Source: Saccoglossus kowalevskii (lineage: Eukaryota; Hemichordata; Enteropneusta; Harrimaniidae). From it: a stretch of 24,635 nucleotides of DNA. Below are positions 13,101 to 22,100 of this stretch, one piece after another (the first letter of the stretch is position 1; each line of letters begins with the position of its first letter). The position numbers and the translations under genes are program-made. Location of the stretch: NCBI RefSeq assembly GCF_000003605.2, contig NW_003132862.1, positions 21,987 through 46,621 of the forward strand, written 5' to 3'. The notes beneath the pieces are model-generated. The model was not told where the DNA came from. It saw nothing but the letters and a program-made list of their open reading frames with translations, and searched no databases.

Positions 13101-16100
13101 CTGTATGTAAGCAATGCCCTCCCTTAGAGATTATATCACAGGATGCACTGCAAATCCAAGATGGCGGAAAGATTAGTACCAGGAGAAGTGATATTCCTTA
13201 TAAGGACATTTACTAAAGAAACAAACCCTGAATGTTAAAGCTATAAAGTCATCAATTAATAATTCATGCTTAAAATAGTATGAAGGTAAAACAAAACAAG
13301 ACACGACATGCACTGTTAGTAACTGTAGGAAACCACTTAAATAGAATACCTTGCTGTTTTCGCAACACTTCATGCGGGCACGACAAATATCATCAAAAAA
13401 AGGGATAAAATATGAATATATTAGATGAATATTATTACATTTTTGAATTGGTAGGATAAAGATGAAGTCTTTCTTCAATGTTCAATTCAAAGTGGGAGAC
13501 ATAACAACAACTGTTTATTTTATGTAAATAATTTTAAAAAGAAGATTGCAAATAAAATAAACAATCAGAGAAATTACTGAAGTTAGGAGGTCTTGTACAT
13601 GCAGTGTCTGCATTATAAACTGAAACTTAAGTAGCATAGATACACACATGTCAAGTAAATAGCTTAAAACATTGGGATAAACATTTGCAGGCATGAACTA
13701 AACTATGTTTTGTTTTTCAATCAATCAGTAGGCACATTTACTAGTAGGATAGGCAGTAGGAGAAGAGCTGAAGACTGTAGCCAAAAACATGGCTTAAAAA
13801 TATTTGAATGGAATGAGCATGTAGACTACAACAGAACTCAGTAGTAAAGTTAGAATAGAATGAAATGAAATGGAATGGAATGGAATGGAATGGAATGGAA
13901 TGGAATGGAATGGAATGGAATGGAATGGAATGGAATGGAATGGAATGGAATGGAATGGAATGGAATGGAATGGAATGGAATGGAATGGAATGGAATAGAA
14001 TAGAATAGAATAGAATAGAATAGAATAGAATAGAATAGAATAGAATAGAATAGAATAGAATAGAATATTGAATAAATAAAATATTACCAGCAGAAATTTT
14101 GCCTACAGATAACGAATAAATGGAACAATGAATAAACTGTCATTTTGATAATATGAATATATAAATATTTCCTAACAGTGTTGTTGGAAGTAAGGAGACA
14201 GAAAGTAGATAGCGTCAACAGTCTCATTCGATGGGATTTTATATCACTATAAGGAAAATTAATATCACTATGCGTATCCATAGTAAACAATGGATTCCAT
14301 AGTTTTAAAATAATAATAGAGTTGCATTTTGTGAGCATTTTTAAAGCTATATCGGGGTCTTGGTACTATTTTGTTAAACATTTGATTGTCTGAATCTGTG
14401 TAGATTGTGAGAAAACAAAGCAAATCTTTGTGAATAGACGTATTCTGGACTGATATTTAAAAGTGTTAAAATGAAATTCACACACAGTTAAATGGGAAAC
14501 CAAAACGATCACAAGCATTTAAATACACTGAAAAACATTTGCCATAATTCATACAAATACAGGCTTTCATATATGTGACATAATAATCCTAAAACTTCAA
14601 GACTCCCAAGTGTGCAACTTTATGAATGCTAGGACAATGAAAAAATCATAATTTTATGGTAAAGAATGGCAGCTCAAATCAATGATGTTTGTAATACATA
14701 TTTATTTTTTATGCAAGAGAGTAAAGTTAATTACAAATTCTTTCACTGGTAACTAGAGTTCTGAGGGACACAAGTGATTTTCTTCCTGCAATTGCTTGCA
14801 AATACATGTTTAATGGTCCACTCCTTCCCATCCCATTAATAAATGTCCCTAACTGTTGTTGAACTTACCTGATTCCTCAACTGCAAACCCCATGACAACA
14901 CAGTACAACCAGAAATCACGAAATAATTTATGTAAACGAGGTTTGGGATTACTGATTGGTGGAAGTCTTTTCACAAGCTGAGGAATGAGACAATACAACA
15001 TTATCATTTTTTTGTAAATGCATTATCACTTCAACAAAACATCTAATTTAACTAAGAAAATGTGAAATGTAGATATTCACATATAACAATATGTTAAATA
15101 TTATAACTTGGCCTAAAAAAATAAGTACACCTAAATTACCAGCATTCCTTACCAGTACCAAAACTGGGATAAGTATACATGTATCTAAATTACCAGCATT
15201 ACTTAATAATGCCAAAACTGGGATAAGTACATCTAAATGACCAGCATTCCTTACCAATGCCAAATCTGGGATAAGTACACCAAAATTACCAGCACATTAC
15301 TTACCAATGCCAAAACTGGGATAGGTACATCTAAATTACCAGCATTACTTACTAATGTCAAAACTGGGATAAGTACACCTAAATTACCAGCATTCCATAC
15401 CAATGCCAAAACTGGAATAAGTACACCTAAATTACCAGCATTCCTTACCAGTGCCAAAATTAAGTACACCTAAATTACCAGCATTACTTACCAATGCAAA
15501 AACTGGGATAAGTACACCTAAATTACCAGCATTACTTACCAATGCCAAAACTGGGATAAGTACACCTAAATTACCAGCATTACTTACCAATGCCAAAACT
15601 GGGATGAGTACACCTAAATTACCAGCACTACTTGATGCCTTCATAGTTGTTGACTTCTCACTGGCTCTTTTACCCTCTAAGCCCAACTGTACAAACAACT
15701 CCAGCAGTCTCACAAGCAGTTCATGTTGTTCAATTTCGCCCTCTAGATTTGCAGCGATGTTTGCTAGGGCATTGATAACAGCTAATGAACAGTGCCTGAC
15801 ATAGAAAAAATGCATGATTTGACATATGAAATACATTTGTACCATTTCATATTTAACTTGCATATTTAGAGGTCACACATGTATATGTAGATCATGAACA
15901 GATTACATTCTCTCTGCAAAGTTTACTGCACGTTTATAACCAAGTTTTTATTAAAAGTTTCACAATTATACAATTATACACCACCAAACTTAGATTTACA
16001 TTTAGTAAGTACTGTATGTGCACAGCTACAATTCTCAATATTCCATTGTATCAGCTATGCATAGATTTCTTGATCCAGAAGTCTTATAAAAGATTGTGTT

Positions 16101-19100
16101 GAGTGCCAACACTATCTAACAATCGGGTTGGGATATGTGGTTAATGGGACATTGCTCTCCAGTCATTGGAGAAATTGAATTAAGAAGAATTAACACAATA
16201 TTTCCATATTTCTTTCTGCCTTAAGTCTTACAGTGAAGGAACCAATCATCCCGCAGTAATGTCAAAACTGTAATGAGGATGCCTGGGTTGTTTAACATGT
16301 GGCACTTAAGACAGGATATGGGATAATAGTTTGTATATCTCCATCCTATTTTGGAGGCCAGTTTCCCAAACACACAATGTTGACATGGACAGAATATCCT
16401 AGGTTATAATAAGTGAACTGTTGGCTGACGGGGATCACATCAACAATCTCACAGATGCAAGAAGACCTCAATCACTGTACCAGATCAAGGCTAAATATTA
16501 TAGCATATATATATTATGTGATTCATACGGTGAGATTATACCTGTATCCATGTGTTCTGTCATCAGTGCCACCACGGGAATAAGTTGCAGATCCAGCCTG
16601 GACGCTAATCTGGATGAACATGTTCATAACATCCTGATAAATGGACGACTAGAAAAGATCAGACAAAGTCCAATGATATACAATAACCATTCTCAATTTT
16701 GACACAGGATTTTGAATAAATGTAAGAGAATCTAATAGGACTGTTTTGCGAGATTCCACGTACGTGTGAAATGGAACGTAAAAAAATGGTCAGAACGACA
16801 TATTGGTGTCAACACCTCACATGATTTTCAACAAATGCGAGAGTATTACAAAGACTTACGGAGCCGCTGATTATCATACAGCCTAGCATATCAACAATTA
16901 GTACGTCTAATGGTGATGGCGGATGACAAAAACGATGTTGAAATATTTGAAAGATGCTCTCCATTGTTTTTGGTGTGTTTCTCAACGTCACAGCAACATG
17001 GCCCAGAGTCAAGATTGTATTGATAGATATTAAAGAAGACTCCCTTCAAGACAACAACAAATATTGGTATTAAACGAGTGATACAGTTAATCCTGAGTTT
17101 TTGGGACGAACTTGCCAAAATACTGCCAACACGATGAAATTTGTGTATATCAGGAAAACAAAAATTGTTTAGACTCCGAAATGGTTACGAAATACTGAAT
17201 TAACCAACACTACCAGAACTCACTATACAGTACACAGATAAAGCTGAAATCTCACCTTTCACTTGTTTCTGCTGTATACAATCGATTTGACACTGATGCT
17301 AAAAATGCCTGCACGCAATCTGAACTCTCATGTAACCCAGCTTTTAATGATCTGTTAAATGCAACAAAAAATATTTAAACAACCAATCAGAAATATACAT
17401 ACTAGGTCATGTGACCCAAAACAACCAATGAGCTGTATATATGTATAAGAAAGATTAGTATACGAACCTACAGAGGTTGTGTATTGCAGAGTCTCGTAGT
17501 TTTTCAAATGGTGACTGATCAGCGCATGAGCGACTTGAAAACATGGCTGACTGCCCAGCAACAGTGACCTTGAGACCAGAGGCACTCAAATTGTGTTGTT
17601 TGTGGAGTTTTAACAAAACAGGTGATGGGTTCACCAGGAAATCTTCCAGTGCATGAATGCTCATGTGGGACATAATTGGAAACTTCTCAGCTACTGTACC
17701 AAGACCCTGAAACAAAGTAAATTAAGTCAGCAAATTTGTGATAATTGTAGATATAACACCCAAAAAGGGATTACAGGAATTGAACTGCATCAATCTGATT
17801 AAAATCTGATGTAGTGTATGGCCGTGACCAGCTTTAATTATTTTGGCTATAAACTTATTTTAATTTTATTTTTTATTATATTTGTTATTAATGCCCTTTT
17901 ATTTTATTATTTTACTTTGATTTTGTGATTTTTTTTTAATTCCGCCCTACCCTACCGCCCTGACCTGATGCCTATGTAACGAGATTTCAACGAGACCCAC
18001 TATCGACGATTTTAGTCAACTAATCACAGACCTCCTTCTATAGCGCACATGATGACGTCACCGGGCAGAGTCAGGTAGCAAACAGACTCAAATAAAATGG
18101 CGGATTTACCCACGTTAGCAACCGAGAATAACACGGCTTTTCGGTAAGTTTATCATTGTCAAATGCAACGAAAGTCATTTTTATGTTAATATTGTGGCTC
18201 GAATGGTTCGACTTTAGATCGTTATTTTGCATAGTTATTCTGGGAGTGACGATTTTGTTTCCATCGGTTCGACCGAACACCAGTGTCTTTTTCCAGTCGC
18301 CTGCCCTGGAGACAGGTGATGTTTTGTTGACGATCGGGCCAAAATCGTCTATGGTATTGAAGCCGTAGCTGTAAATATTCATCAAATTGTATCAAAATTT
18401 TGTACATTATACAATAACTCGTTATTATAGTAATTGAGCTGATTTGGACTGGAATAAAATATTTTTTTATTTGGAACACATCGCAATTGATCAGGAAATA
18501 TTTTTTTGCTCCAATTTTCTGCGTCGATGCCGTGGGCCGGTGACCGTTATACAATTTAAAATCAGTTTGCATTGTTTTCTATAGTTGTTTACAGTGTTCT
18601 AATCATTACGATTTACTTATTTTTTTTGCTTCCATTCTAGATAATTATGCTCAGTGATGTAAAATTGAAGCGATGACTGAATGAACGAACCTTGGCTGGC
18701 GAAGATGTATCTGGAAGTGTACACATTTGTTGGAAGTGAAAAAAATATTCAATGTAATCACAAAAATTGTAAAATGCTGTGGAATTTCTTTTGCAAATAA
18801 AAATATACTAGCAATTTTCTATTAATGGTTTATTCAAGTGGGCAAAATATAATGTACAGAAAGACTGCCCGTATACACTGAAAAGTACTAAGCACCCGAC
18901 AGCTTGTATAAAAGGGGGGCTGTGATTGGCTGTTACTTACGCGAGATTTGAACGGGACTTACATAGGCGCCGGATCAGATGTAGGTATGGCGGAATTAAA
19001 AAAAAAATCACAAAATCAAAATCAAAGTAAAATAATAACATAGTTGAACTCTGGTGACCTTGCCCTATGTTATACATGTATAATATAATTCCCTTTATCA

Positions 19101-22100
19101 TAGTTTGTTTCAATATAAATATGCATTGTCATAATTAATTTTGAATACAAACAACTTTTGAGGTTGAACCAACAGTGGGGAATCAGTCTACCAAATGTCC
19201 TTTAAAGATGTAAATATCTTACAAAAACATTGATGACTTATTTGTTTAATTATTTTAAGGGACATATTTTCCAGCTTTATTCAAAGTAATTCAGATATTT
19301 TAGTATAAAAACAAATGCCTCATCACAAAAAAAAAAGTGCTGCATTTAGACGTCAATAGATTCATAAAACATGCAAGATAACAGAAAATCTTAGCTGGGT
19401 ACAGGTATCTGTCAAAAATTAATGATTCACTGAGACAAATATGAACTGCCTTATTGTGTGACTACTGTATTATATGAAAAGAAAAAAAAACACCCTTTAT
19501 GAACAGCTATCATGTTGCAAGCTCTGCTTTGTATGCAAATCAACTTAAATAGTTAGTTGGTGTCCAGTGGAGGGAGAAGTCAACAGTACTGTTGCCTCCT
19601 GAGAATCTACATCTTCAAACACTGCAATCTTTGAAGTGCGTTTTTAAACCAGTATTATAAAAACTCTATCATTCTGTTCTAATAGCTGAAACATATTTCT
19701 GTGAGTTTTCATTTGTCGAATGAACTGTTTGTCAAATACAGAATACATATATTTTAGAACAATTTTTTTTTTTAAATGTGGATGAAATGTTTTGCTTTTT
19801 ATGTATTTTTTATGTATTGTTTTTGATTTGATAACTTTGAACTAAACAGATTTGGCACCCAGTTCATAGGAGTGCTTATATTGATTTTCTGACATCTTGT
19901 TTTCTGTAAAGATTTTATTGGTAGGTTTGCAAATGTGTATCAGACTGTGCAATCTCTCCATGAGTTGGTTTTGAAACCCAGTATGGGATTCTGAGATACA
20001 TTACCAAGGATATTATTACAAGATAAATCATTTGCTTCATTGAACACATACAACAATGCATATTTCCACTGAGATCAGTGACCTTTGATGTGTATCACCA
20101 GTGATCACTCAAGTAGAAACAGTCAAAATATTTTATCAGATTTTCTCAATTTTTGCATGATATTTTCATACAGGACATCTGTTGTTCAACTCAGGGAAGA
20201 CTTTATACTGATGAATAAAGTGACCAAGTTTGGTGAAGTTTGGAATAGAATTAGTGAAGTTATTATGCACACAATAACAATTATTAATGACGACGACGGC
20301 GACAACAACACCGGACAAAATTTTTCCCTTAATATACCTTTCCCTTCCATCTTTGATGGTACGGGCAAGGTAAAAATAAAAGGGCATTAATAACAAAAGT
20401 AATACAAAATAAAATTAAAATAAGTTTATAGCTAAAATAATTAAAGCCCATACACTACATCAGATTTTAATCAGATTGGAACTGCATCAAAGCCCAGGAA
20501 GTTTTTCTTGGTGCCCATCAAAATACTAGTATACAGATTTTCTCTACACTACATTTTTATTTCTATATGCCAATGTATTGTTATCAAATTTAGCTCTGAA
20601 GTTCATGTCCTGGGATTATAAACAAAAAAATATTTCATTACATCGAATAAGGTTACAAAGTTTAATGTACTAATTTCCATGGAAACAGTTTATTTTACCT
20701 CTAAACAACACATCATTAGAGGCATGTGTGCTAAAACTTGTTTTGTTCCCATACTGGAATTCAACTTTTCAGTCAATCTACCTATTAACCCATCAGCACC
20801 TGGAAAAAAATAGATGTACATTGCATTATATGTCATTGATTATGATAACCCATGATGCATACATGTACATGTAGGTCTGGCTGAATTATAAAGTTTAGCA
20901 ACCATAAATGTTGACACAAGAACTCACTAAATATACATATGGGTTTAATTTGTTCAAAAATACAAAGAGTATTTGAACAGACTGAAAATATTAAAAGGTA
21001 AAAAATTGTGATCAAAGAAGTCTGAAAAATACACTCTAAAGAAGAGTTTTTTTAATGTGTACCAGAGCTATGTTATAATGTATTCTGAAGCAAGAAAAAG
21101 TTTAAAACAATTTGTACCAAATACAGTCAACATCAGAAACCTGGTGACATTATAAACATTTCATAAATAAAATTAATCAATCCAGAAATTGTATGGCAAC
21201 ATCATCACAAGTCCTTAATATTTATTAGTTAATATATTAATATTAATTATTTAGTTCAACATCATTCAATCAGTAAGTGCTTTTATTTTGGAAAAGGTGA
21301 GTGATCGCAATTTTTATGTCACTTAAGGTAGAGATGCAGTTTACCTGACAGGTATTTTAATTAGTTAATTAGGAAACCAAGATGACCTCCCTTGTCCACA
21401 AAACTATACATTTTCAGAAGGCTTATTGTATGAATTTAAAAATATTGTTAGTATTTTTTTTCTATGGACACTGTAGTTTGAAATATGCACAAAAATGTGC
21501 TTTTTTGGTCAAAAGTGATTAAAAAAAAATTAGCTTCTAAACCGTGCTTCTGTTTCCTGTCAAAATTGGTTTATGGGTACATCTGTTTACTATGAAGAAA
21601 GTGCCGTCTTGAAAACTGTCTACCAGTTGTCAATTTTGCAGGGCAGCAGCTCAAATTTCACTATTTCAAGTTGATGCATAAATTAACACCCAGGCTAGTT
21701 GTCTGTACAATTGTTGTAACACTGTTCAACCAAAAGCAATGCCCCAACGGCATTTTGAAGATAAACACATTGTCAATCATTTGTAAAAATTTCAAAACAA
21801 AAGGTCAAAGCGTCTAGGAGCTATTTTTTTTTTAAAGTTCTGGGATGTGCCCTAAAAAGAAGCTGCTGAGACAATTGCTAATTTGCATGACAATTCACTC
21901 AGTAAGAAGTTTGCTAATGCTCATAATTAAAATGGCTGTAACAGTTCTAAATTTAAATGTATTATCGTTTTGTTAAAAGTTAAATATAGTGCATAATATG
22001 GAGATCCCGTCATTTCTTTTTTTCACCATGTTTCTTTTTTATTATTTATGTACAGCCTAGCTAAATCTTTCTAAGCATTCAAAAAAGAGAATGTTTTCAC

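Larger units (their letters stand above)
17791..20478. mobile_element. Mutator-like element with long inverted arms and cargo gene
   Basis: The element starts CAATCTGATTAAAATCTGAT at 17791 and ends with its inverse at 20478, flanked by the 9-bp direct repeat GAACTGCAT (17782-17790 and 20479-20487). The left arm runs to about 18045. Its inner part is mirrored at about 18903-19037 and its outer part at 20374-20478, so the right arm is split by 1.3 kb of unrelated DNA. A 9-bp duplication with long arms is characteristic of the Mutator superfamily. No transposase is visible. The unique core (about 18046-18902) holds a small gene. The whole sits in a PI4KA intron between the 3rd and 4th exons of this window. 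Confidence 0.88.

Noticed and set aside
13159-13239. Plus-strand ATG in strong context (AAGATGGCGG) with a 26-codon frame
   Set aside because: ATGGCGG motifs are scattered through repeats in this window. The frame is short and there is no convincing donor or downstream exon.
15048-15469. Long open frames on both strands around 15.0-15.5 kb
   Set aside because: They are the 48-bp array translated in several frames. Only the minus-strand frame joined to the exon at 15588-15795 is meaningful.
18156-18368. Unspliced reading of the cargo gene from an ATG at 18156
   Set aside because: The spliced model from 18097 has a better start context, consensus donor and acceptor, and phase agreement. The unspliced N-terminus would translate intron sequence.
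19545-19621. Possible last coding exon on the minus strand ([20 protein letters not shown]..) after a CAG acceptor
   Set aside because: Only about 25 codons, no upstream exon found, and it lies in the sequence inserted in the transposon arm. The acceptor is weak. Likely chance.
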